From Cymbidium sinense (lineage: Eukaryota > Streptophyta > Magnoliopsida > Asparagales > Orchidaceae), in NCBI GenBank assembly GCA_021442155.1, contig CM038232.1, forward strand, positions 61,597,436 to 61,661,435: a DNA stretch of 64,000 nucleotides. Direction: 5' to 3'. Under the pieces are notes generated by a model. The model did no database searches and was not told the origin of the DNA. It saw only the letters and a list, made by a program, of their open reading frames with translations. The stretch's first letter is position 1. Each line of letters begins with the position of its first letter. Both the position numbers and the translations under genes were made by a program. This document shows, piece after piece, positions 12,621 through 24,300 of this stretch.

Positions 12621-15332
12621 CACTTGAAATTTGGGCTAACCCACTTTTGACCCATCCCAAATCTGCCTAAATCAAATCCATGACCAAATGACTACTTTGC
12701 CCTTGTGTTTAGGGCATCCCATGAATTAAGAAACTTGCATCTTTGGTCATTTCCTCTCCTTGGCCACTTGGCACCCATTCATAGGTCCACTTAGGAACCA
12801 AGGACTGTGGCTGACCTAACCCATGGGTGGTTGGGTCAGCTATGACTCATGCAGAGGTGAAATCACCTCCCCATTCTCATCGGAGCATTTCAAACCACCA
12901 ATGACACCCACTACTCCCAGCCACCTCCTACCCTTCCTCCACTCATAAGAGGCCAAGTGGAGTGATTCTCTGACCAAATTGTGCTCCCCATGGTGACCAT
13001 TTGATCAAAGAACTGAAATAATCATCAGCATCCATGCCAAGGAAGGAGGGGGTATACCCCCCCTCATTCTCACTCAAACTCGAACACACACACTCGATTC
13101 AGCCCTAATAGCCAAGGAAAGAGATCCCAGAGCCTCCCCTTGCATTTCCCAAGCTCCCCAAATTTCTCAATCTCAGTTTTATGTAAAATCAAAATAAGGG
13201 AGCATACTAATGATTTTCATTTCCCTATTTTGCAACCAAAGTGCAATTAACTTTGCATGCACCATCTTTAGACCTAGATGAGCCAAAATGAATCATTTAC
13301 TAAGCTTCATGATGATTGAAAGGTGGAGTTTGATCAAGGTTGATCACCTACGTGTTGTGGGTTGGTCTTTCGATCGATCTACACCAAATTAAAGTTCATG
13401 TGACTCAACAGGGCTTCATTTCTACCAACAAAGCTTCCTTAATCATTAGAACCATCGGTCATAAGCACTAGTGAGGTACGCTATTAAAACTGATCCTAAG
13501 CTTAAAGTAGGTTGCTCTTTTGTAAAAGAAACTTGCATCTCACATGATTTCCACCACTGGATGTGTTTGTTGTGCTTCCCTGAAGGTGTGGGATCAATTT
13601 TCTTCTCCATCTGAGCTCGGGTGAGCTCGGATCAAGTGATGATAGACGAACGATATCCATCTCTCGCCGCTTGGGAGGAGACAAATCATGGTTTGTCCAT
13701 TTTATGTGATAGGAACGGTTCAGTCCTGATCTGATCACACTTAGATCCTTTTGTTTAATCCTTTAATCCATGTATTTAATCACGGCCATTCGATCTTAGA
13801 TCAGATGGCCCACTCGAAAGCGTGTTCCACCATCATCCACTTCGGCACTTGATTTGATAACTTAAATAACCAGTTCATCATGCCAAATGGAAAGCGCGCT
13901 GTGTCAGCCGCCACATGGCGCCGACAGGATTAGGGAGTTAATTAAATTAATTAATTCATTCTTAATACTAAAACTTTCAAAATTTATAATTAATTATATA
14001 AAATTCTAAAAAATATAAATGAGGGCTCATTTTAAAAGTATTTTGAAGGGGAGTTCATTAAAATTATTATTAATTAATTTTGAATGATAATGTTTTCTTA
14101 ATTAAGGTTTAATTAGAACCTTAATTATCTTAATTACTCTCTGATTAATTTTTTAATTAATTTTAAACTTTCCAGAGATGTTTCAGGGGATGACCTCTGC
14201 CTCCCCTATTTTCCTTGGGATTTATTAGATGATTAATCAGGGAAATCAATGGATTAAGCCTTAATTACTCTCCTATCTTAATTAAAGATAATTAAGCAAA
14301 TGAATAGTGGATTGGCTAGTTTATTAAGCTTAATGATCTCTATTAACAGTGGAGAAACTTAGAATAATGGATTGAGACTTCTCTTTCAATCCTTTTTCTT
14401 GAATCATCTTCATTCCTTCTGTAAAAATGAATTAATTAAAACTCAATAATTAATTAATTAACAAAATTAATCAAAATCCAAATCATACCTGAACTTTAAC
14501 TACCTAATTGAAAGGATTTAGGGATTGAGACTTAGGCTCCCTCCTTTGTCTCTCTCCCTAAATCCATTTCATATTATTTATTAAGGATAATTAAGATTTA
14601 ATTAAATAATTAATGAACTTAAATAATTTGATTGAATCTACTTCTCTAATTAACTCTTGGGTAGCTCTTTAGGTGTTCAATAACCTAAAGAGAGAGCTAA
14701 TAAAATTATAGTTAGCTCACATGTGTGAGAAAACCATAAGAGTAATTAAGTGACCTTCTTAAGCTTAATTAATTAATAATTAAAATCTAATTGCATTAGG
14801 ACCTTTTCATTTCGTAGGAGCATTGCTATTTATTTTCTATGTGGTTTCATATCATATTAGCTCATAAATGTTTAATTAATTATCTTAAGGTGACATAAGG
14901 GTTAATTAATTGATTTAATCCATGCTTAACTTAATCAATCCATAAAATCAACCTAATTGCTTTTCATTAAATCAAATCAACACACACGTATGGGAATGAG
15001 ATTACGACCAGCAAACCTCTTCCACATTTCATAAATCAAATCAAATATGAAATTCAAAAATGGCTTTAACAAACTTTGGTTTATTTTAAAAAATATTCTT
15101 TAATGTGATCAACCTTAAAAATTAGTTGGGTTGAATGAGATTATATGCTTGTGTTTATTTATTTCTTTCCAACCATATTAAGACAGTGTATGCCACTTGT
15201 AGTCATGCATTCATTCCTTTCAAAAATCAATTAAAAATAAATGATTTTCTTTTTATCAATTTGCATGTGTTGACTTAATTAAGAATATGTTTGGCTATTA
15301 TCACTATTAAATTACAAACATATTTCCAAAAG

Positions 15333-15334
<2 letters not shown>

Positions 15335-15418
<84 letters not shown>
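15335..15418. repeat. (TA)42 microsatellite
   Basis: Uninterrupted TA dinucleotides for 84 bases within LTR B, just before the first 240-base sub-repeat. The other LTR copies in the window do not have it at this position. A second, shorter (TA) run lies at about 15,852-15,871. Confidence 0.95.
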
Positions 15419-15421
<3 letters not shown>

Positions 15422-15494
15422 CATGTGAATATAAACTTAGTTAAGTGAAATTTCTTTCTTATATTCATTTGTTAATTTGCATTAAAAATGTTAC

Positions 15495-16100
15495 GGGTAT
15501 ATTAGATATCCTGTGGACACTGCTTTAAGTAGCCCTAAGGAGGTTCCTACCTCACTCCCATGGTATAGAACAACGGCGATGTACCTACTTGATTTCATTC
15601 TTATGCATTTTTAACATTAGAATTTAGATAGATCTCTAATTCATTTACACAAATAAATCAATTAAATTCTATCCAACTTTTGTATAGTTTTCATTTCTAT
15701 AGTTGCTTGCATATTCACATATATATAAGAATAATGGGTATATTAGTCTGGACATCCCAAAGATGAACGGCTTTAAGTAGCCCTAAGGAGGTTCGTACCT
15801 CACTCCCTTAGTGCGAAACAATGACGTCGTACTTACTTAAAATTCTCATATAATATATATATATATATATATGTATATGTATGTGTGATACAACTAATGG
15901 ATGAAAACCATAATTTTATCAAATCAATTCTACTTTTGCATGATTCTCATTTTTATAGTTGCTTATACACCCATATGTATCTAAGGATAGCAGATATAAT
16001 AGTCTGGACATCCCAAGGATGCACGACTTTAAGTATCCCTAAGGAGGTTCCTACCTCACTCCCTTGGTGTAGAATAATGGTGACATACTTGCTTAAAACT
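15495..16100 (+). repeat. Three ~240-base LTR sub-repeats
   Basis: The core 'ctttaagtagccctaagg' followed by 'aggttc-tacctcactccc' and 'tggtgtagaa-aa-g' occurs at about 15,523, 15,770 and 16,020, a period of roughly 245 bases. Each unit starts with 'tagtctggacatccc' or a variant. The number of units differs between LTR copies: two in LTR A, two in the 5' LTR at 44.7-45.1 kb, one in the LTR at 30.5 kb. Confidence 0.8.
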
Positions 16101-17376
16101 CTTATACATTTGGGTGTACATTTGGCTAATGAATGAAAATCCCCTTCCGCTTTTCTATTAAAAGACATGCATTCATACTTTGTTCAAGTGATTGAATTGA
16201 TTAGTCATATAATTTGAAGCCCTTTTCTTATGGTTTTTGTATAAGAATTTAGATAGAGCTTTAAAATAATATGAAAAAATAATTTAACCAAATGAAACAT
16301 TAATCCCAAATGCATTTGCTTACCTTCATCATTCAAGTATGCTAAGATATAAATTGCATGTATAGGTATGTTTAGGACTTAACCATATGCATGCTATATA
16401 TGATGGAAAGAAATAATCAAACATGTATCATGTGATGGTAGTTCATTTCAATTAATCTTGAGATGCCTTTATTATTGAATGAGTTTATTTAAAGTGAACA
16501 TAAACTTAGGATTAATTAAATAATATAATAATTCATTCACTAAAGAGAATTGTTTAATTAATTAGCTTTAGATGTGACTTAAGGTAGGGATAAAAGAGAG
16601 TAATCCTCTCTTTTCTTCTCTTTATAACACTTAGTTGTTTTATGTAAATCAAGTGAAATAAAAGAAAACATTAAGTAAAGTTTGCAAATCAACTAAATCA
16701 CTTAAAGTGAAACCACCCTTTAAATTGAATTTTTATACACTTATAAAATCCTAACTCTAAAGCCTTGTGAGGACATACCACACAAGCCTTAATACACACA
16801 CATTAGATTAAGTCCCCACTTCTTGCTTTATGTTAGGATGGTGCATGGCTTGATGTATGTTTTGTTTTTGTGATGTAATATTTTACTCTGGATGTTAAGG
16901 TGTATGTTTCATAGACTGGATGGTAGGCCATTATTAGCCTAATCATATTTTCTACAAGGGATTGTGCTTAAGGGGTTTCTGTAATAAAAATATAAATGCT
17001 CTCTTTGCAAGTTGCTTAAGCCCCTAAATGTAATCCAAAATAGGATAGGTGAGCTTGGTTACCCATGTTCAGGGTGCTAAGCTTAAATTTTAAATATAAT
17101 TACTTTGGTGGAATGTATGTTTAGCTAACCTCTGTTTTGCAAGTGTAGTTCGATTTATTTTTCCATTTTGATGTAATTTTTCAATTAAGAATTAGGATTA
17201 GTGCTATGGGGGATTAGGATGAGCGGAGTCTAGAAGCCCTTGTCTTGGGAGGCCCCGTGATGCCTTTGAAGCAAGCACATCTAAAGCAAGCTCAGATGAA
17301 GAAATAAAGGAGATTTGAAGAAGTGACGACTCCCATTGCATGTATTCATCATTATTTGTAATTATTCTTTTATAAC

Positions 17377-17386
17377 TGTATAAGGG
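17377..17386 (+). promoter_or_regulatory. Candidate LTR TATA box (tgtataaggg)
   Basis: TATAAGGG is conserved at the same LTR position in three copies: here, at about 19,597 and, as TATATAAGGG, at 31,865. It is followed by 'agagctc'- or 'gagccc'-like sequence and a C/A-rich stretch. Its placement in the last fifth of the LTR suits the core promoter of an LTR retrotransposon. This is inferred from position and conservation only. Confidence 0.4.
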
Positions 17387-18853
17387 TGAGCCCTATTTTT
17401 GTTGTGCGGTTGACCACACCCGCCTTTTATTCTTTTATGATAACTATAAAATGTTTGATGCTATGTTTAACTTATGCATTATAAATGGCATGCCTTTTCA
17501 TAATTTCTTTCTGATTGGTGTTTTTGTATGGCCTAGATGAGATTAGGCTATTAGGAAAAATAAATTTTCTACCCAACTATAACTCATAATTAAATTTATA
17601 AATAACTCATAACCTCAAATAAAGCCTAGGATATAATCAAGATAACTAAAAGATTTAGCAGCCCCTTAGCTGTATGGTTATATGTATAATATCATGCATG
17701 CATCTTCTACCACTCTTCCAAAATGAGGGCCCCTCATTCTTACACATATAGGAACCACTTGACCTGTGAGAGAAACTCCTAATGATGGGGGCTTCATCCT
17801 CTTCTCTCTTGATTTAGCCCATAACTCTATTTCAACATACATTTAGGCATATAAAAATCTTATAGCCTATCTCAAAATGAAGTGTCAAATAAAAATAAAA
17901 TTTGAAAAGATTTGCATTACACTAAGTCATTGCTCATACCACTCATGCTCTAGTCTCTTAGGGAGTGGGTTAAGGACTTTAGTTTCTTTCTAAATAATAA
18001 CAACCTAACCATCCTACAAAACATATGACTTGAACACATGATTTTAAAATATATGAGGAGTTAGCTAGCTGTCACTCCAAATGGTTATAAGTTCAGTAGT
18101 CGGGTGGTTTACCCTCTCTTATGGAGGTAAACCATATATCCATTTTTCTCCTTCAATTTAGGACGTGCTTTGGCCATCGCTAAAGATCCCTAAATTTAGG
18201 ATTTGAGGTTATTGTTTCCCCTCAGGCTACAAGCATAAATTCTCACCTCTTAAGCATTTCTATAACCTTGTATTGTTGGATTATAAGTCCTAGTTTTCTA
18301 ATAAAATTCCAACTCAAACATATATAACTCCCTTCATTTTAAAGATATAAAGCCCAATCATAGGATACACTAGGGTGCTCACTAGGTGTCCCAGTATCAT
18401 GAGCACTCCCTACTCATCTTCCTTTAGCTTCAATAATAAGCCTCTCCTTTTGATCTATCCAACTTGTTTTTTCAAATATAACCAATTTATTGATTGTCTA
18501 ACCTTGAAATCTTTGGAGACCATAATTGTCTACTTTAATCGAGAGTATTCTTAAGGGATTTCAATCCTTAGGATGAAATTAACTATGGGGGGCTTGCCTC
18601 CATTGGGAACTTAATGAACCTAGTTTGAAATAAACCTTGCTTTACTTTTTCATATAAAGTAAGGGAAAAATCTCAGGTACATTCGAAGACCCATCATGCC
18701 TTAGGAGTCTTTATTAGGTGATTAGATCCATTATGGGGTGGTGATTATTATCTTTTGAGATAGTGCACTATTCCTTAATGTCGTACCTTATCATTTCAAT
18801 AAGAACCCCCTAAGATCTATGTGGTTTCTCACATCCCAAAAATAAATACCATA

Positions 18854-20922
18854 GTGATTATCAAATAAAACAAAATAAAATAGAAAATTAAAACTTGCAA
18901 ATATTCTAAATAATTTAAAATGAAACCACCCCAAATGATCAATTTAAATAATTTCAAACTTTAGACAATCATAACTCAGAAGCCTAGCTATGATATACCA
19001 CACTAAGCCCAAACACATGCATTAGAATGCTAAGTCATCACTTCTGGATTTAGGTTAGGATGGTGTATGCATGATGTTGTGTATTATTTTTGATGTAATA
19101 TTTTAGACTGGATGTTAAGAATGTAGATCGTAGATTGGATGTTAGGATGTTGTTAGCCTAATGTTATTTTCTACAGGGGATTATGCTAATGGGGTCACTG
19201 AAAATAAATATAAAAGCTTATTCTTGCAGGTTTCTTATGCCCCTAAGCATAATCCACATTAGGACAGGTGGCTTGGTTACACATGTATAGGGTGCTAAGT
19301 CCAAACTATGAAATATAACTACTTGGATTTGTATGTATGTTTAGCTAACATTTATTTTGCATGTGTAGTAAGATTTTACTATTCATAAGAATATAATTTT
19401 TATAATAGGAATTAGGATTAGTGCTATGGGATTTTAGGATGAGGAGTGGCTAGAAGACATAGTCTTAGGGTGCTCTATGATGCCTTAGAGCAAATCATAT
19501 AAAAAGAAAGGAAAAAAAGAAAACATAAATGAAGAATGAAGACCCCTGTAACATCTAATTTAATTTCAATTGTAATATTATTTTATAATCTGAGTTGTAT
19601 AAGGGTAAAGCTCGGCTACCCAAATTTGTCTCTTCTCCAGGGTGTACGGTGGTACCCAGCCACACTGGCCTTTTATTCTTTCATGGTAGTCTAAAAAATG
19701 ATTGTTATTGTGTTTAGCTTGGGCACTAGAATAGCATGATTTTTATAGTTTCTTAAACTTGATGTTTGGATGTGTGGCTTGGATGTGGTAGGCTCTTAAG
19801 AAAAAATTAATTATTCTACCCAATTAACAACTCATAACTAAATTTTAAAATGACTTTCAATCTCACTCTAAAGCTTAAGATATAATCAAGATAATTAAAA
19901 TATTTAACAACCCTTTAGCCGAATGTTGAATGTCTAAAATATTATGTCAAAATGATATAAAATTTGTAAAATTTTGTATTTAGCTTAAGTCATGATTTCA
20001 TACCTATCATGCTCTAGTCTTTTAGGGAGTGAGTTTATGACACTAGTCTCTTTCCTAATTAAATAATAAGCCTATCTATCTTGCAATTACGTAAGACTTG
20101 CCTACATGGATTTAAAGCGTAGGAGGTGTTAGCTAGCGGTCACTCCAAGCAATTGTAAGTCTAAAAGAGTCGGATAGGTTTATTCTCTCTTATGGAGGTA
20201 AACCATTGTATCCCTCTTCCAGTTTAGACTTAGGGTGAACTCTTAGCTAATGCTAAAGCACCATAGATTTAGGTTCTGAGGTTACTTATTTTCTTCAAGC
20301 TACAAGCATAAATCCTCACATCTTAGGCATTTCCACAATCTTGTGTTGATGGACTATAAGCCATAACATTCTAATAAAATTTTAACTCAAATCAAAATAA
20401 ATACTCACTTTCAAACATCTAAAGCCTACTACAGGATAGATTGGAGTCCTCACTAGGCTTTCTAGTATTATGAGAACTTCCTACTTATCTTCCTTTGGAT
20501 TCCAAAGTAAGTCTTCCAATTGAACATTCTCACTTGATTTTCCAAAAAAATCTAATTTATTGATAGTCTTAACCTTGAAATCTTTGGAGATAACTGATTG
20601 ACTACTTTAATCAAGAGTTTAAAATTCCATTTCCTAGGATGTAATTAACTCTGAAGGCTTGCCTCCATAGGGAACTAAAGAACTTGACATAAAATAAACC
20701 CTACTTTACTCTTTCATGTAAAGTATGAGAAAGATCTCTAGTATGTTCGAAGGACCATGATGCTTTAGGCATCCTTATTAAGTGGTTAAGTCCATTATAG
20801 GGTGATGCTTCTATCTTTTGAGATAGTACATCATACCCCAATGTCATACCCAATCACTTCAATAAGTACCCCCCTAAGATCTGTGTGGTGTCCACCCACA
20901 ACATCCAAATTAAAACACCACT
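18854..20922 (+). mobile_element. Solo LTR 'A/C', right part
   Basis: Completes the LTR begun at 6,417: it starts at the LTR position where that copy broke off and ends ...aaaacacca(ct) at the CCAAC duplication. Landmarks: 'taggatggtgtatgc' (about 19,057), 'tagactggatgttaag', 'ttgtataaggg' (19,596), 'tcggataggtttattctctc' (20,170) and 'ggatgtaattaactctg' (20,637). Joined to the left part the LTR is about 6.75 kb. It repeats the final 2.1 kb of LTR B directly beside it, giving the false look of a tandem duplication. Confidence 0.75.
19597..19606 (+). promoter_or_regulatory. Candidate LTR TATA box (copy C)
   Basis: Equivalent of 17,377: 'gtataagggtaaagctcggctaccc'-type context in the right part of LTR A/C. 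Confidence 0.35.
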
Positions 20923-20927
20923 CCAAC
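20923..20927. repeat. Target-site duplication, right copy (CCAAC)
   Basis: Matches 6,412-6,416. The sequence to the right continues the minus-strand gypsy element exactly where the left flank broke off, so the 14.5 kb between them is an insertion. Confidence 0.75.
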
Positions 20928-21580
20928 TCTTTAGCAAGCTTGGTTAAGGCATCAACTATGACATTTTTTCCTTGAGAGATTTGTAGATTGTGACCTTTGG
21001 GGTTTGGGCTAGTAACTCCATGGTGTACTTGTGATAGTGATGGAGTTTAAGCTTCAATACTTTGTAGGACCCAATGATCTTATTGACGACTAGCTGTGAA
21101 TCCCCAGAGATGATGATATTTGAATGCCTAGTGAGATAGCTAACTCTAGACTGACAATCAGAGCCTCATATTCAACTTTGTTATTGGTGTAAGGCTCAGA
21201 TAGGTGAAATGAGAATCTTATCATATTACGGTCTGGCATTAGGAGAACTATCCCTACCCTTGCCTTACTTAGGAGAGTGGAATGTGGTTCTTCTCCTCTT
21301 TGAGAGGAAGTCGCACCATCAAAGCACATCTCCCAACAGTGAATGCTTGTATCCCCTAAGTTCATGATTTGTTCATTGGGGAGATCTTCACTGAGCAGAG
21401 AATCTACAGGAAGTGGATGTGCTGCTAGGAGATCTATGAGTGTTTATCTTTTCTCTGCAAGGAGGATTACAAATGTGTTGTCAAACTATGATAAAATCAT
21501 GAACCATTGTGCCAACGGTCCGGATAACATCGAACGTGTCATGGGATATTAGAGTGGATTTATTCTAGAAATCAAGTTTA
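20928..21580 (-). pseudogene. Archaeal-type RNase H (second RNase H), minus strand
   Basis: Degrades the RNA strand of RNA-DNA hybrids during reverse transcription. The minus-strand frame 21,365-21,090 reads an FDGA motif (first catalytic Asp), then TNNKVEYEALI (catalytic Glu); 'SGDSQLV', carrying the next Asp, follows in another frame near 21,100, so there is a frameshift. The end of the domain ('DALTKLA'-like) reaches 20,930, where the LTR insertion interrupts the element. This extra RNase H after the normal one marks the Tat/Ogre branch of Ty3/gypsy elements. The plus-strand homologue is at 55,680-56,150. Confidence 0.8.
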
Positions 21581-22498
21581 CTTTATGAGAGAGCATATAA
21601 TATTGTAACTTCTAGATTGTGAAGATTAAAGCTAGGTAATGCTTCTCAATAGGTGGATAATTTTCCTCAACAGGTATGAAATGATGACTGAGATAGTAGA
21701 ATGCATTCTCTTTCCCCTCATCATTGGCTTGGGCCAACAAAGTGCCAAAAGGAGTCATCTAATGCAATAGTATAGAGTATCAGAGGTTTGCCAGGAATAG
21801 GAATATGTAGGATTGGTGACGTCATAAGATATTGCTTGATGCTCACAAAGGCATGCTGACACTTGTCATCCCACTTGAACTTAGCATCCTTCTTGACTAG
21901 TGCATATAATGGTTGACATCTGCCTCATAGGTCGAATATAAAGCATCTTAGATATGCCAACCTCCTATGAAATGATCTAAGTTAGGTTAGACCTTTAGGG
22001 GATGGCATTTCTAATATCTCTTTAATCTTCTCTAAGTCGATTTCAATTGCATAGTGTCGAACATCGAACCAAAAAAACTTTCCTAAAAATACTCCGAATG
22101 CACACTTTAGAGGGATTATTTTAAGGTTGTATTTCCTTAACAGCTCAAAAACTACTCTCAAGTCAAAAAGATGGTCTTCATTTTCTTTACTTTTGACCAC
22201 GAGATCATCAAGGTAGCATTCAACTTAATGATGAATGAGTTCATAGAAGATCCAAGTTATGGCCCATTGGTATGTAGTGCCAGCATTTTTAAGGCCGAAA
22301 GGCATGGCCTTATAACAATTAATTCTAACCGGGGTTCTAAAAGCAATATTCTTTTCATCATTAGGTGTCATATTTATTTGGTTATATCCAGATGAACCAT
22401 CCATGAAATAGAAGTCTGCATTAGGTTAATCAATGTCCAACATCAGTTTTGATATTGATAGTTGAAATTCATCTTTTGGACATGCCTTGTTAAGATCC
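21581..22498 (-). pseudogene. Reverse transcriptase and RNase H, minus-strand gypsy
   Basis: On the minus strand the order is reverse transcriptase (22,498 to about 21,960) then its own RNase H (about 21,960-21,600). The catalytic motif reads YLDD at 22,215-22,204, followed by the KSKENEDHLFDLRVVFE stretch typical of Tat-type RT. The RNase H shows a LLAQANDEGKENA-like motif around 21,690-21,740. Frameshifts break the frame several times and the N-terminal half of RT is missing beyond 22,498, where LTR D begins. Catalytic residues in this part are better kept than in the plus-strand copy (YVDN). Confidence 0.8.
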
Positions 22499-22504
22499 TG
22501 ATGA

Positions 22505-22523
22505 CCTCACTTTTGGAGTGAGG
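22505..22523 (+). repeat. LTR-opening inverted repeat (7-bp stem)
   Basis: CCTCACT-tttgg-AGTGAGG lies within the first dozen bases of the LTR. Variants at the same place: 6,422 (8-bp stem CCTCACTT/AAGTGAGG), 11,102 and 60,147 (CTCACT/AGTGAG), and 39,898 and its minus-strand partner near 38,527-38,544 (CCTCAT/ATGAGG). Confidence 0.7.
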
Positions 22524-23439
22524 ATTTAATCTCCTCTTCTTAGACCTAGGAATCTTCTAGACACTATGGCTTCCTTAGTCGTAAGACACTTCTAGGAGTT
22601 AGGTGAACACTTAAACTAGGCCAAGAGACTTACAATTGTTAATCATAGGATTAGGTCATGCCTTAGGGATCAGGATGACTTACCTACCCCAAGACTCAAA
22701 TACAACCTATGTTTACCTTCTTAAGCCACAACCAAATTTAATTCATATCAAACCTACAATCAAATCACATATCAGATACCAAATATCAAATTAAAATCCA
22801 AACCTAAGACACATGATATATTCCATGTAGTTAGCCAAATCTTAATCCAAACTCAATTGATTTTCTCATAATCAATTTATATCTTCAACCATCTTCCCAA
22901 ATATAAATCAAATCTATATTAAAATGATCAAAACTAAATCAAACTAAATCAAAATACAAACCTAAGCCATATGAACCAATTCCATGGGCTTAACCAAATC
23001 TTAATCCAAGTCAATCCAAAATCAATTGATTTTCTCATAATCAATTTATATCTTCAATCATCTTCCCAAATATAAATCAAATCTACAATCATATCAAATC
23101 TAAATATCAAATCAAACCATGACCCAAGCTTAAGCCATATGAACCAATTCCATGGACTTAGTTAAATTCCATTCAAATTAAAACCAAAATTAACTGATTT
23201 TCTCATGATTCAATCATTCCTTCAATTTTCATTCAAAGTATAAATGAAATCTACAATCATCAAGCCAAACCAAAATCAACCCAAGTAAAACCCAACCTAA
23301 TCTCTTTGATGTGTAATATTCAAATGAACCTAAGCTCATCCAAACCTAATCCAATTGCAATTGAATTTTTATATCAATCCTAAACCCATATATAAACTCA
23401 ACTAAATCTAATTCAACCCGAAATCAAGCCAATTGACCT

Positions 23440-24300
23440 ATTCAAGTTCACTTGACCCAAAGTGACCTAAAGGATCCATTTGAGCCAAACTTCAATTCAA
23501 CTCGAATTGGATTGAACCAAGCAAACCAAAACCTCTTATCGTGATTGTTGATCACCATAGGTTGATTAATTATGACAAATTGGGTCAAACGAAGTCAACT
23601 TGGTCCTTTGACCAGGTCAACCCTCTTAACCCATATGAATCCAAACTAGCCAAATTGTAACTGAAGCCAAATCCCTTGAAACCAATGATTCACACCAACT
23701 CAAAATCAATATTTGAACATGATTTGACCCTCAATTGAACCAAACCAAACCCAATTGGCTCTCTTAACCAAATTTGATCTAAAAGGCCAAATTGGATCAA
23801 ATCAAAATATAAACCAAATTGATTACAACCAATGGCTCAAGTTCATTCCAAATTGATTGATGAACTTGACCAAAGCCATAATTGAACCCAATTGACACAC
23901 TTAGCCCAAATTGACCTAAAAGGTAAAATTGGCCTAAATAAAAATCAAATCTAAATTAATTCAAACTAAAGCCTACAATCACCTTCAATTGGTCAATCAA
24001 ACCCAAACCAACACCAAACCAAAGCCAATTTGGCCAATTTGGTCAAATTGGTCAACTTGACCCATTTGACCCAAATGAACTCAAATGAACCAAAATAAAA
24101 TTTAAGCCAAAATAAACTAATCCAATTGAACCAAAACATTCCAAATGATCATATGAACTTAACCCAACCCTTAGTTTGACCCAATTTGTCCAATTGGTCA
24201 ACTTAACCCAACTTGACCCATTTGACCCAAATGAGCTAAAATTGAGTCAAACCAAATCAAATCAATTCCAAATAACTTGAAACTTGGGTTGACCCACCTT
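23440..24300. repeat. TTGACC/GGTCAA-rich tract in LTR D
   Basis: Same degenerate tract as in the other LTR copies, with runs such as 'ttggtcaaattggtcaac' at about 24,031-24,050. Confidence 0.6.

Larger units (their letters stand above)
11096..18853 (+). mobile_element. Solo LTR 'B', full length, nested in LTR A/C
   Basis: Complete LTR of about 7.76 kb, from TGTTGACCTCAC to ...aaatacca(ta). Internal order is the same as in the other copies: opening inverted repeat, TTGACC-rich tract (12,040-12,620), 'acaggg' block (13,408), CATGGCGCC (13,914), 'ggatgacctctgcctcccc' (about 14,188), three 240-base sub-repeats (15,495-16,100), 'taggatggtgcatgg' (16,835), a TATAAGGG box (17,379), and the 'tagtcgggtgg' block (18,095). 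Flanking sequences belong to one other LTR, so B is an insertion within it. The five flanking bases (gcgaa left, gtgat right) are compatible with a decayed duplication but do not prove it. No primer site or coding domain follows, hence a solo LTR. Confidence 0.7.

Noticed and set aside
15335..15418. (TA)n as a functional origin or matrix attachment site
   Set aside because: Found in only one LTR copy; ordinary microsatellite expansion is sufficient.
16640..20922. Simple tandem duplication of 2.1 kb
   Set aside because: Explained better by LTR B inserted inside LTR A/C; the left part of A stops exactly where C begins.
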